A stretch of 64,000 bases of DNA from Taiwanofungus camphoratus (GCA_003999685.1 CP021225.1:1922001-1986000), one strand, 5' to 3'; positions 12,973-24,809 are shown, counted from the first letter of the stretch. Notes: generated by a model not told the origin, from the letters alone. Numbers and translations are program-made.

Positions 12973-13395
12973 AAACAAGATGGTAGGTTCCACCCATCTC
13001 AATCTTTCTGACCCTCAACCAACCGGAATGCAACCTTTGTTAGAAACATGTGATCATGTGTTCTTTGTCGATATGTACTTTTATGGCTATGCTTATATGT
13101 GTATGTCCCCAATTGATATGTTTCTGACGATCTCTGAGATTTGGATGCGTGTGTAGTCGTCGGTGTACCCCTGAACGCGAACACTACAATTTCTGGTTTT
13201 GGATGGAATCTGATCACCACTATGATCTCCCGTATGACGCACGGGTGACTTCAAAATGATGATGCGGTACGGGAACAGGCCTAGATAGACTTGATGACAT
13301 CTGGCGTCTCTACGCATTGAAATTACGCCCACCCAACCGCAGCTCCATCCTGCAACATATATCTCGCACTTCAGTCTTTATCGCGAACTTTAACA
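12973..13395. other. Intergenic, no gene seen
   Basis: This spacer lies between two plus-strand genes. I see no coding frame with family similarity and no repeat. Confidence 0.5.
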
Positions 13396-13894
13396 ATGAC
13401 GGTGAGCAACATCAGTCACATCAATACGATATTGTTTGATAGTCTTCACAGGGAGATGTGCTATCAAAGGAAGGGGAGCCAATCAAAGTCGGTGACACGG
13501 TCACCACGCGCTATCGAGGAGGGAAACACGAGGGCAAGGTATGAAAAACGTACATGATCAGGACAGGGGCGGCCATCGCAGTATTCACACCAACTGTTGT
13601 GTAGGTTGAAGCTGTCTTGCGGAATGCACAGGATGTGAAAGACGCCGGAGGTCTTGGCATAGACGTGAAAAATCCTCCCAAGGTGAATATACTGTGCTCC
13701 ATCAATAGTGCACGCCCTGGAGTGCTAATATCGCGGTTTTGATACAGGTCGTCTACATTGATCAGGTGAGTTATTGTGCAAAGACTGCTACATTCAACGG
13801 AGGCTGACTGATCCTCCACATCTGGCAGCATGGTCACCGTGTTTCGCACAATCCTGGAACGTTGTCGCACGTCGATGCGTCGGGTTCGGATTGA
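13396..13894 (+). CDS. HVA1-type TUDOR-domain small protein
   Basis: Five small exons (13396-13401, 13452-13538, 13605-13682, 13748-13765, 13829-13894) join in frame to give 84 residues. The first exon encodes only Met-Thr and the fourth only 18 nt. The product is almost entirely one domain: GDTVTTRYRGGKHEGKVEAV, then VKNPPKVVYIDQHGHRVSHNP. This matches the hypervirulence-associated protein TUDOR family (PF11160-like), small soluble proteins common in fungi and bacteria with an SH3-like beta barrel. Biochemical function is not established in the family. No signal peptide or membrane segment is present. It would be easy to miss without splicing. Confidence 0.85.
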
Positions 13895-15012
13895 GGAAGC
13901 TCATTTAGAGATTCAGACACTCCATCCCTGCACGAAATTGTGCACTGATGACCCTTTCCTTGATTGTTTGCTAGTAGACCAAATGTATAGCAGGGTTTGG
14001 TTTGGCTTGTATATGTTGTCAGACCCTGCCATGATGATCATCAGCAAAACTCCCCTGTTACTTTTTTGCTTTTTTTTGTGCTTTTCCTTCTTATTCTCTT
14101 GCCACAAGCATCAAAAGACTACAATACAATTCTTTTTCGAACCTTTTTCAAGTTAAAAATGACTAAAAAGTTTTTTAAGCAAATGTCTTGTCAGTCTTGT
14201 AGTCTTTTGTTGCTTGCCATTCAAAAAAAATTTCTTCCAGAAACCATTTTTAGCCAATTTTGAACAAAATATTTGGAAAATAATTATCTTATTGTCTTGC
14301 AGTCCTTTGGTGCTTGTGACAAGAGAGTAAGAAAAAAAAGCACAAAAAAGGAGAAAAAAGCAACAGGTGGGCTTTCCTGTAGTCTCCATTGCTTGACCAT
14401 AAATGGATATAGATGTCGATTAATCCATATCTAGTATATGGTCTGCATCATGTCAATTAGTAAGCCTTCCACTCATGACCAAAAAGGGAACTGCCTTGCA
14501 GCTCAACACCTCCAAATACTTCTCGGCATTTGCCGCATCTGAAGGCCGATTCAAAGTAGAGTACCAAAAGAAATACGAATTGGCAATCTCTTGCTCATAA
14601 AATCACTCCTGGAGGGGGAACATGTTACCCCTAGCGTGGGGGGGCACGCCAGACATACAAGACTGAATGAGTCACTCGATACGATGCGTCTCATTGCGTC
14701 ATGTGACTGAATAAGGCGGAAGGCCTACTAAAATGTTGACTAAGACTAGTTTTCCTGATGATCGAGCGATCGCTTTTTGGTAATCGTATAATAACAGCGC
14801 GTGCCACAATGGTATCGTACACCTACTTACTTACAATAGATTCATTTTATAGGCATTGTCGGTCAGTTCGGAAGCGAAACAGAAGTCGAGGTGCATGCTC
14901 ATTACATAATTGAAGTTTGGCTCCATCAAAAGGGCAAGGTCGGCACACACTCGGAAACAATTGTATGTGACTAAGCGCCTCGAACCACTTATCTTGAATC
15001 ATAACCACCATC
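13895..15012. other. AT-rich intergenic region containing a foldback repeat
   Basis: Apart from the inverted repeat at 14042-14379, I see no gene here. The open frames inside the repeat arms are runs of T- and A-rich codons and are not credible proteins. Confidence 0.5.
14042..14379. repeat. Long imperfect inverted repeat (foldback / MITE-like)
   Basis: The left arm, from CAGCAAAACTCCCC through the T-rich tract and CACAAGCATCAAAAGACTAC, is matched by the reverse complement of the right arm (GGTGCTTGTGACAAG, AAGCACAAAAAAGG, AACAGGTGGG), with mismatches scattered throughout. The match runs almost to the centre, so the 338-bp unit could fold into one long hairpin. No transposase is encoded. Flanking target duplications are not clear. 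The divergence between arms indicates an old non-autonomous element. Confidence 0.75.
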
Positions 15013-16977
15013 ATGCCGGCTACACGAACAGTCAGTATCAGACGCGAGCGTCGCCCGTATGTGCATACTGCGCAACATCCACGTCTGTCTACTCACTATA
15101 GCGCTCAAGGGACGTGTTCGGCCATATTGAGGGCATCCCAGTTGGAACGCGATGGGACTCGAGGTAGTGCCGCTTATACCCCATCATCCGACAGACTTTG
15201 ACTGTTTGATGTGAAGACAGGCCTGCAGTGACTCAGCCGTCCACCCAGGAATAGTTGCAGGAATTTACGGCAGAAAGGACGAGGGTGCATTCAGCATCGC
15301 GTTATCTGGAGGATACGAGGACGATGTTGACAAGGGGTACAAATTGTAAGTGGCGGATGTATGAGATCTAATTATTTGACCTCATCTGCTCACTCGTGCG
15401 ATAGTACGTATACCGGGTGTGGTGGCCGTGATCTTGGCAGTGGGGAACAAAAGGTAGTATACTTACTCACTCGGATCTAGTGTGCTTGTTGAGCATCCGG
15501 TCAGAGGCGTGTAGGTCCACAAGCGTACGATCAAACGTTCGACGAACCAAAAAATAGGGCTCTTAAGGTTTGGTCACCCACTCTATACGATGTAACCTAC
15601 TGAATGTCCCACGTAGGTATCTTCATTTACAAGGAAGCCTGTTCGCGTGGTCAGAGGTTTCAAACTGGACTCTGACTTTGCTCCCGCGGAAGGGTATATT
15701 TATCTCGTTTGTTCCCGTTCATTGTCTAATTCGTTTATAGTTATCGTTACGATGGGTTATATGTTGTGCAGAGAGTAAGTCTCATCTTACATGTTGCCCA
15801 CCAATGCGATTATCTCTACATGAACACGATGCGAAGTCGTGCCGTCTATCCTCTATCTATGCTTAACTTCGCGTCAAGTTGAGATATTCTTACTGAGACT
15901 TTGTTGTTAGGCCTGGCGGGAGAAAGGCAAGAGTGGCTTTTTGGTTTGCAAATATGAATTTAGGGTGTGTTCAATCTCCCCTCGGCGGATGCGTACACTT
16001 GACTTTGTGTACCTGCACACATTCAGAGACTCAGGGGCCAACCTCCCATCCCGAGGAGGGAGGGCACTATCAGACTCAATCTACCGAAAAAGCGCTCTGC
16101 TCCGTCCAGAGCCGACAGCCCACTCCCCGAACCCAAGTTTGAGGGGTACGTCAGCAAGGAGCCTGAGCAGCCGCCAGTCAAGCGCCCTCGCACGGTGGGC
16201 AAACGGAAGGAAATCGATCGGATCCCGGAGCCCAAGTTTGAGGGGTACGTCGTCGGCGACAAGCAGCCGACTGCTCAGCATCCTCAGGCGTCGGACAAGG
16301 GAGAGGGAAGTGGAAAGGCCCCTGCGCTCAAGTTTGAGAGGGTTGTGTTGCCCAGCCGAGAGGAGCGGCTGAAGCAGATCGCACTGCGCCAGAAGGCGCT
16401 TGTTGGACGGGCAAAGGCAGTTAACACCACAGAGCCTGGCCTGTCCACTGTCGAGAACCGACCGGCATTCGTTGGCAAAAGTCTCGACACTGGTGCCAGG
16501 GACAAACCCGTCGTCTCTCAGCGTGACTTGGGTTCCAGTATCAGAACCGAAGATGGACATCCGATTCATCGTGACGAATCTCATGCACCTGCTGTCCCAC
16601 GCGGTACCGTTGATGACGACCGCAAATCCGTCACCTGTACGACTCCCCTAGTGGCTCCTTCCGCGTCTCCCGTACCCGGTCCCTCTAATGATATCACAGT
16701 CGGCGAAGACCAACTGGTTCTGAAAGCAGGCGGTCCACCGGACGAAGCTGTCGCACCGGAAGTTGATATGGACGTTGAGTTGCTGTGGCCGGAGGACACC
16801 GCCTCCGCTTCTCGTTTGGAGACCACCATAATCCCGCCCATCTCGGACTCTCCTCGCCACCACTCCTTCACGTCCAACCTCATTCAACGTCGGCGATCGA
16901 TTGATGGTGGCGTGACGAAGCCTAGCCTGACTCATGGAGCACGCAGCTCCTCAGCTCCTCCTCTGTCCTTCGCGTAG
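15013..16977 (+). CDS. SRA/YDG-domain protein (methylcytosine reader type)
   Basis: Nine exons (15013-15030, 15102-15163, 15217-15345, 15405-15453, 15505-15567, 15617-15693, 15741-15774, 15911-15964, 16027-16977) join in frame to 478 residues. The SRA/YDG domain (about 8-165) is complete: VFGHIEGIPVGTRWDSR, ACSDSAVHPGIVAGIYGR, ALSGGYEDDVDKG, FTYTGCGGRDL, YRYDGLYVVQRAWREKGKSG and a terminal YEFRRLRGQPPIP. SRA domains flip out 5-methylcytosine in hemimethylated DNA (UHRF1, SUVH). The 300-residue tail is disordered, basic then Ser/Pro/acidic, with a repeated PEPKFEGYV motif at two sites about 30 residues apart. There is no RING, PHD or SET domain, so this is a stand-alone reader. It is probably nuclear, with KKR and KRPR clusters. 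Confidence 0.88.
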
Positions 16978-17208
16978 AATGATAGATACCTATCATGTCG
17001 TTCTTATTGGATTGTCCAAGTCGCCCCGTATTTCTTGTGTGCTTACCACTGATTTTTGTGATCCTATGGTGTTTCAACTGTATCTGTATGTTCATTTAGG
17101 CGGTATGAATGATCGTATGTCTTGCCCAATGTCGCAACCAGCAATTAACGTCAGTGTTGTCTAAGGGTGAGAACCTCACGGCGTAGAAGTGTTAGATACA
17201 GGACCGTG

Positions 17209-19799
17209 TTAGAATTCTACGAGGTTCAGCACCCCGATAAGGACCAGACACACAGAGTAAGCCGATGTCATATACCCTGTAGGTGCAGTACTTATTAGGT
17301 GTTCTGACAAACGGTACTGTCATCACTTACCTGCAACAGTGAATCCACTAGAGACATCGTTAGTTAGGGCACTATAAAGAACACCGACCAAGAGCGATGC
17401 GGCTACTGGCAGAACAATGGCTATGAAGATTCGAGAGGCCTGCCACCGCTCAACAAATTCGATTCCAAGGTCTGTACGTTGAGTCAATACCTGCATGAAT
17501 TCACGGCTGCCCTTCAGGCTGTCCGGATGGTCGAGGAACCATCGCAAACGCATGTTCCGATGGCTGCTCACCCGAACAGGGCCGACCCGTTGTGGGTAGA
17601 TGATAGAATGGTCGTTCTATACCCAGCTCAGGTCAATATTCGACAAGCAAGAATTACGGACTGACCAACACCATGGTGACCGTCCTGGAACGCAAGTCTG
17701 AATATGCAGACACATCGGCGGGTATGATGGTTACTTTACCTGACACTCTTTAAGGAAAACCATTTTCTCCACCTGCGGAGCTTGTCGTAGGTCTTCTTAA
17801 ATTCACGCATCAGGTCCGCATCGTCCCATTCTCGCTGAATCGTGAATATAGCATGTTCAGCACCCCTGAACGCCCTAAGCGGAAACAAGGACCATGCTGG
17901 CTTCCACCCGGGCTGTGAGGGTTCACGATTGGAGTGGAAGGCTTCATCATTGTGCTGTCTGATGCTGGGAAGTCGATACGGTGAGCCTATATAGAGTCCA
18001 GCTGCACGAGCACGATCCGGGTATGGAGCATAGTAAGAAGAGCCCCAATTACGAGACCATTAAGTACGCTGAGAGGGTGCAGCTCTTCCTTCTGCCGGTG
18101 GAGGATGAACATGGGGTGAGGGCTGCGGTAACGATGCCCCAAAAGGGTCTGCGAAAGGCGCAAAATCGAATGACATGTCCGGCGCTCTCTGTCCGTATTC
18201 TCGACTGTCCGAAGGATTTGCACGTGGATTTTTACTCTGGCCCTGACGATGCCTTTCTGTCATTTGGACATGCTGTGGACCAGATGCAAGTGGGAAAGGT
18301 ACGAACCCAGGAGGAAATATGGGTTGCGACGGGATAATGGGAACATGTGGATCATGGGACAATCCTGCACCCTCAGGTTGCAACCCACCCTGGTGTCTAA
18401 CAGAAGGCCCAGAAACAGACGAGTTCGAAAATGACTGAACGCTACGTCTTGAACTGGAGCGAGATCGAGATTGGGTGCTGCCGGAACGGAAGCGGTGTGA
18501 AGATTGTGGGATAGGTACAGGATAAGTTATATGTGGTGGAATAGGCGCAACCTCGTACGTGGGCTCGAACCGACTCCGGTGACGCTGACCGGATGAGCTC
18601 GTACGTTCATTCGGCGAGTCAGAATGACCTTGACTCGCAGCGCTAGGAAAAGGTGGCGATTGCGGTTGTCCTCGGGTCCGTTGATCAAACTCACTGGACC
18701 AAAAAGGAGCTTCAGATACCTCAGCGTTCTCTGCGAACCGAACTGATAGGTGACGGGAATGAGGCGGTGAAGGCACCAAAGTAGACGACATAGATATGTC
18801 TCCTGGGCTGGATCTTTGCAAACTGGCGGTTCGACCTGTTGTGGCAGACAGTAGATCGAGGCTCGGCAGAGGATCACGACACGACGAAGGAGAGACAACT
18901 GGCGTTCCTTCCCTGCTTAAGCCCTCTACGGTCTCAGTTGGTGCAAGAGAATGTGATGATGGCTCTCTGGAGCAGTCGAGGGGACGATCACCTTCGACGG
19001 CCGGGGAGAATGGTAAGGGGACCATGAACGGAGTTGAAGCCGTCGCGGCTCCGTCGTTAAGTTGATCACATGCGGCAACTGCAGTTCCAGAGATCGAAAC
19101 ATGCAGCCCATTGTCTGCGTCAGTGTATGGTTGCGAATGATCAAGAGAAGGTGGGGAGACATCCCAAGACTTTGGCAAGTTGTCTGCAGATCTCATTGGA
19201 TGCGGTGGAATCACTGGAGTATATGTATATGCCATTGGATCAGGGAGAGGTGCGGGAGGTATGTACGGCGTATATCGCCAAATCTGAGGCTGAGGTAGAG
19301 GATGAAATGAACTGAGGGGTGCCCGCGAGGTCTCAGGAGGTACAGATTGAATATTTTCCATTACCTGAGACGGAGACGCAGCATAGTACACATTGGGAGG
19401 TGCATACCAGGGTATGGACGATGCTGCCGAACCATTGGATACAGTCTGGAACGAGGAAGGGGTGTAGTATATTTCCAAACTGTTTGAAGGAGCCGGAGAG
19501 GCTATGGGCAATGGATCGGTGGTCATTCCATACGGAAACGCTCCTACTTGAACAATGAGCAGGCGGACGTTAGACTCAGCGAAGTGCTCACCGGGAATGG
19601 ATAGCAAGGCTCATTCATGATGAACACCACCTATAGCATTGGACGAACAGGTAGCCGAAAGCGGGACTCGAGCGGCATCCGTTCTCAAGGCTGCACCGGA
19701 AGCTTCCGCTCTAGACTGCGCGAGCTCAACGTCCTTCACTTGTTCTCTATATCGTGTCTCCTCCTGCTCCGCCTGAGCAAGTGAGTATGTGTTACCCAT
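17209..19799 (-). CDS. Conserved basidiomycete membrane protein, left copy, with in-frame stop
   Basis: The exon layout mirrors its paralogue at 22427-24809. Exon 1 is 19799-19631, followed by a long exon 19543-17740, a 19-nt exon 17684-17666, exon 17616-17331 and last exon 17276-17209. All phases agree, giving 781 codons before the stop. The N-terminus MGNTYS is a canonical N-myristoylation motif. The centre is Ser/Pro-rich. The conserved C-terminal half has EWDDADLMREFKKTYDKL, NMRLRWFLDHP, RTDLGIEFVERWQASR and two hydrophobic helices ending NLVEF. A TAA at 18060-18062 interrupts the frame, yet the downstream frame (PYPDRARAAGLYIGSPY onward) still aligns with the paralogue. So the copy is either truncated or decaying, or an intron of about 63 nt (GTACTT...GTGCAG) removes the stop. 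Function unknown. Confidence 0.7.
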
Positions 19800-20918
19800 T
19801 TGTTAGCCTACACACAAGAACGGTAGAGTGAGCAAGGACCAAGGACCTCGTTTCTCAGTCCTAATGTATTCAGCGCTTGCGCAAAAGAATTGCATGCGAA
19901 TCTGATGGACCACACAGGTGGGCGCTGAGCACTGCCATGATTAGTGGGTCCAACCTGGGGCAGTGGCATTGCTCTACCAGTCAGAGACTCGGGACAGAAC
20001 ATGTATAAGCAAAAAGAGCGCGATCCGAGTATTCGATTGATAGCTGATCAGTACAATCGAATTCTAAGGCAAAATTCCCTACACATGATTTTATTAGCAT
20101 CTGACGAGATCAAAAGCGTCAAATAGAGCGTGATCGCACCCAATTCGAACTCGAGCAAAAAAGGAAAAAATAGGCAAATAACGGTCTCCGATTGGCTTGG
20201 GGCCCAATTCGAACCTGAGTGCGATTACGCTCTAATATCAGATGTAATCTGTCATGTGTGGTATCGAGTGTGTTCATCACGGTCACCCACACATAGCAAT
20301 TACGTTCTGCGATGCTGCGCTCGAATCAACTCACTAGGACTTCTCCAGTTCTATCTCGGATTCCCTAAACGCAGAATGATTGTTCTCACACAGCTACATG
20401 TCGTGTGTTCATTCATGTCGAATCAGACTGACATAGGAAAGCAGCTGGGCCAGAGAAAGGCACCCAAGGAGGATACATATTGACGTTCAAATACCAGTCT
20501 TAGTTATGATCCTATACGGCAGGCCTTCGCTACGTAAGCGTATCGCGTTGCACTATCCTGTGCCCGTTGGTGCTGATTGAGTATGGTCGTGTGTACGTTC
20601 CATTAGTATCATATCAGGCGCGGCAGTGCGGAGGCACACAATAGTGATCGACCGAAGTCCAGAAGTTGCCGGCCATGAGTACCTCAGAGTATACTTCGAG
20701 CCTGCCGCTAGCATAGAGATCAATACACATCTGTACCTTGGAAAGAGTCAAGTACCAAGTCCAAATTATTATGCTATGTCACTCGGGGACTTGCGTGACA
20801 GAATATCATGTGGCTTGTGACTTGTCACGGGCCTAATGCCGACACTGTCCGGAATCCCGACGTCAGTGCCGTGCAATTCACCGTCGTCTCTCATTGTAAC
20901 TCGCAGGTCATCTTCAAC
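19800..20918. other. Intergenic with small palindromic element
   Basis: This spacer lies between the 5' end of the left paralogue (-) and SDH3 (+), so it holds divergent promoters. The only structure noticed is the inverted repeat at 20125-20233. Confidence 0.5.
20125..20233. repeat. Short element with about 31-bp imperfect terminal inverted repeats
   Basis: The ends AGAGCGTGATCGCAC and TGCGATTACGCTCT are inverted copies. Just inside them CCAATTCGAACTCGAG and CCAATTCGAACCTGAG also occur in the same orientation and are themselves nearly palindromic. A third related piece (AGAGCGCGATC) lies about 110 bp upstream near 20015. No open frame is inside. It could be a tiny MITE or a hairpin regulatory site. 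Confidence 0.5.
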
Positions 20919-21745
20919 ATGTTGTGCACTCGAACCATCGGTCTTGGTCCGGCTTTCAGACAGACGGCTCTCAAGCCGAGATATGGTGCGGTCTGCACAT
21001 AGTTTCTAACAACTAGACAACTTCTCACATCGTGTGTAGCTCAAGCCTCAGCTTTACGAGGAGTCCTTTCCAAACGGTGAGTAGAGTGCTTACAAGTCTA
21101 TTCCGACAAGCTGATAGGTTTTGTGGCAACTCTCATCTCGACTTCCGTCTACAGTGCCTTCCAAACACAGTCGCTTCCTCCCTCCGCTTCGCAGGAGATT
21201 CTCAACCAACAACGCCTGAAGCGCCCCTCAAGCCCTCACTTTACGATCTATCAGCCTCAGCTGACTTGGCTCGGGTCGATCGCCAACCGTTTCACTGGCG
21301 CTGCGTTGAGCGTCTGTGAGTGCGGGACCTTCCCATTCCTCCCAGTGTGAGGCTCATGTCTAATGGTCGCGCGACCGGATGACTATCATCGCAGTGCTAT
21401 ATGGATACGCTCTTGCTTATCTCGTTGCGCCGACCACATTTGACTCAACTCATGTCATTGAGTTCGTTGCCGGCCTCCCTGATGCCGTGAAGTACGCCGG
21501 CAAGACTATCCTTGCCGCACCTTTTGCGTTCCACTCCTGGAATGGTCTGCGGCATTTGAGCTGGGACATGGGCAAATGTATGTCACCTTTTCCAAATCCC
21601 GCTGTCTCCAACTTTGATACATTGGCATTTCCTTCCGTTTGCCTTCTCGCGTTTCGTAGTCTTGTCTCTCAAGGGAGCCTATCAATCTGCGTATGCGGTC
21701 TTGGGTGCCTCTGCAGTAACGACTATTGCCCTCGTTTTGATGTAG
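20919..21745 (+). CDS. SDH3: Succinate dehydrogenase cytochrome b560 subunit
   Basis: Five exons (20919-20985, 21040-21076, 21155-21315, 21395-21577, 21660-21745) join in frame to 177 residues. This subunit anchors complex II in the inner mitochondrial membrane and helps bind heme b and ubiquinone. The N-terminus MLCTRTIGLGPAFRQTALK is a typical Arg-rich amphipathic presequence. The mature part starts near TQSLPPSAS and carries RPSSPHFTIYQPQLTW, then SIANRFTG with the quinone-site Ser and Arg. Three helices follow, with FHSWNGLRHLSWDMGK holding the heme-ligand His. The ATG at 20919 is preferred over a weaker one at 20983 because it supplies the targeting peptide. The gene sits between two inverted paralogues of an unrelated membrane protein. 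Confidence 0.93.
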
Positions 21746-22426
21746 ATGGAGCATTACATGTAGTGAAGTCGGTTAGATGGAAGCACTTGTACGACAACCT
21801 TCCGAATTTGCCATACGCATTATATACACAGCACGATACTTGTGGTGTCCATCTCGGCTGCTGCACACCTGTCAATATGGTGCCATATTACCGTGTTTGC
21901 CATTTCTTCTGGCTGAAGTCGTCTGAGAGAGAGTGAATAAGGCTCACGGAACTTGTTACGACGATCATGGTCAAATCTGAGTAGAGCTTGAGGTTGGCCT
22001 CCTTATACAAGACTTGACGGACTGGTATAATCTCTTCTATCATCCGAGCCCAATTGTGCCCGTCCTAACTGTGGATCAACCGTATCGTTTGTCTCATATT
22101 GACAGTCCAGCGTCTTGGTTAACGGCATATGCCTCTAACCAGCGCCTTTACTTGTGATAGTTGTGCTCTGTCGATCATCCCGCGCTGTCACCTTGCGTAA
22201 TGATACAGTACTGCCAGCAAACGGGTTCCGATATGACACAGCCTGACCAGCCTTTTCCCATGAAGGAATATGAAGCCCGCTCAAGCTCAACCAGTACTAC
22301 CTGCACTGCCTGCGTACTTGGGCTTGACTCTGTGGTGGGTAGATAAGTTGGGAGGTTCTGAACCTAATTCTCTCCGGGCCCTGGCTTGTCCCTCCTCGGT
22401 CTGTACCTCCAGTTCTTGCCTTAACG
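21746..22426. other. Intergenic, no gene seen
   Basis: This is the 3' flank of SDH3 and upstream region of the right paralogue. I see no supportable coding frame. Confidence 0.5.
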
Positions 22427-24809
22427 ATGGGGAACAGTTACTCAGTCGTACGCGACGAGGAGGAGGAGGCGGAGTTCCGGGTACTGCTCGAGGCCGTTGA
22501 GATTGCACAGCGAAGAAACAGGAACGGCGTCTACAACGACTTGGAAGCTGGCCTTGACGGAAATGCTCATGTCCATAGTCTACATAGGGGACGTAAGCAC
22601 CCTCAAGATCCCTTCGATCCTCTCATCGGACCATTCGAGTCCAGTAGATGGAGACCAGAGGTACTTCATCAAACAGGTGAGCTTGCTTTAGTCAAACTCA
22701 CTCGTATCTTGTACGCCGTACTAAATAAACAGGATACGATACGCGTACCTATCGTCGTGGATCAACAATACCTACTTCGAGTCCTGTTGATCACAGTGAC
22801 ATTCCCATTACCATTACTCAACCGCCACAACCGCCACTACCTATCATTATCCAGCCGCCCATTTCACCTCGTCGCAGCATCTCATCCCAAAGGTCTGCCA
22901 TCATTGTTCCGCTACCCCTTGAACTCCTGTCGGGGTGTGTTAATCCGCCACTGGAACGTTCCCGATCATCTGGACCTGTTACAACGCAGAACCCATGCGC
23001 AGTCCCACCATGCATCCAGGAGCTACATAATGAGCGGTCCGAATCACGGCGTCCGAGGATTGCTAGAGAGCCTTCTCCGGGTCGAAGCGTGTCTAACACA
23101 AGATCTCGTATCCCATCTGGCCCTTCAGAGCGCGATCGCCGTTGGTCATCTCCTTCGGTAGTGGAAAGAGCTTACCGGTTGGCCTCATCGTCAAAAGATG
23201 GCTTCTATAAGTCACCTATGTCCCTTGAGAGGCGTCCGCTTGGGGATTCGTCGCCTGTCAGATTGAGGAGATCGGAAAGATATTCACGGGAGGAACTTCC
23301 GATTGCTATCAATGTTGCCGCACAGGCTAGAACCGCTGTACGCTCAAGATCACCGGTGCTCCACTTCGAAGGCGAAAGGGGCCGGCCCTCAGCAGTCTGT
23401 CCCATCGTCGTGCATGAACGTTCCCCCTCTGGAGCTTCTTCTATCGACATAACCCGCTCAGCCTCGATTCGTACGCCTGAAGGACGTCAAACAAGGCCAC
23501 CTTCGCTTACTGCCCTAAGAACGCCCATTCAGGAGGGCTCACAGATGCGCAGGAGATCCTCATCGTCGCCCGTCACGGCATTCTCGCGCGAAGCTACCAG
23601 ATCGCCATCACCTATCATTATCAGGTCTCAGTCTCTAAGATGCTCGTCGCCTGTCGTTGTCAGTGTTCCAACCTGCTCGAGAAGAAGTTGGTTACTTGAG
23701 GACGTGAGAGATCCGTCCAGACGAGCAACCTCAAACGATCTAGACCATGCCAGTGGAGATAAATATCAGCAATTGCTTCACATGTATGAAAATCTGCTCG
23801 CTCGATGGGACATGCAGTCACAGCAATGGCAGAGGCACGAAGAAACGTTGGAATATCTGTTACGCAAGCTCAATAAACAAGTGTCGGTTGAGAGGCATTC
23901 TCCCCGGCAGGATTCAACCCTCTCAGTTGACTATCTGCCGTATATTAAGTCAGACGCGCGGTCTGAGTTGGGACAGAAAGAAAGTGTCAAAGAGATCCGG
24001 TCAGAAAAACACCCACAAGATGTCAATATGAAGCCTTACCCTAGTCTCGCGTATGCGGCCGGGCTACGGCTGCGGGCAGGTTATTCTGTGGATCATTTGA
24101 ACCGCGTTTGGACGGTATTTCCTCTCAAAGTGTTCAGAGCCTACAACCACACCACTCTCAAGATCCGCGCAGAATGGGATGACGAAATGTTGTTACGTGA
24201 ACTCAATAGAACGTACGATAGTCTGCGTACTTTCTGGAGACGGTGGTTTTCTTTGCGTAGCGTCGGGTAAGTGCCGGATTGCCTGATCGAAGGTTGAAAC
24301 ACAACTTCATCATTAACGACCGCGAATCCGCAGGTCAATGACTATGGTTTTGGTAAGGCACCTGTCAATAGGTAGACCACTTTATCTGACCTTGCGGAGA
24401 TTAGGCAGACCATTCCTTCGTGTATCCCCAGCGAGTAGGGCCCGCGGCAGTCAGCCCATCCAAGAATATGCGCCTTCGGTGGTTCCTTCATCACCCTGAG
24501 CACATGCGGGCTCGTCACGAGTTCATGCAGGTGTTGACAGCCCGTACAGACCTCGGCGTCGAATTCGTTGAACGATGGCAGCTGTCCCGCATCGCAATCG
24601 CAATTCTTGTTCCAGTACTGTTCTCTGTTGTTATCGGCGTTGTCTATAGCGCTACAACGCACGACCCCTCCACGGCGTTCACGATAGCAGGTGTGTTTTG
24701 CACGAAGACGAGCTTCCTGATTTCTAACCTAATCTGAGCAGGTTACGTGACCTCGGCATACTCTGTCTGTCTGGTGCTTGTCGGTCTCCTGAATCTTGTG
24801 GAATTATGA
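22427..24809 (+). CDS. Conserved basidiomycete membrane protein, right copy, intact
   Basis: Five exons (22427-22676, 22733-24266, 24334-24352, 24405-24690, 24742-24809) join in frame to 718 residues without stops. The N-terminus MGNSYS fits N-myristoylation. The centre is a long Ser/Arg/Pro-rich, probably disordered region. Residues about 425-465 (QLLHMYENLLARWDMQSQQW) look like a coiled coil that the left copy lacks. The C-terminal block PYPSLAYAAGL, VWTVFPLKVFRAYNHTTLKI, EWDDEMLLRELNRTYDSL, NMRLRWFLHHP, RTDLGVEFVERWQLSR and two hydrophobic helices ending NLVEL matches the left copy. The 19-nt exon 3 is identical in length in both. I recognise it as a conserved mushroom protein of unknown function, probably attached to a membrane at both ends. 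Confidence 0.82.
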
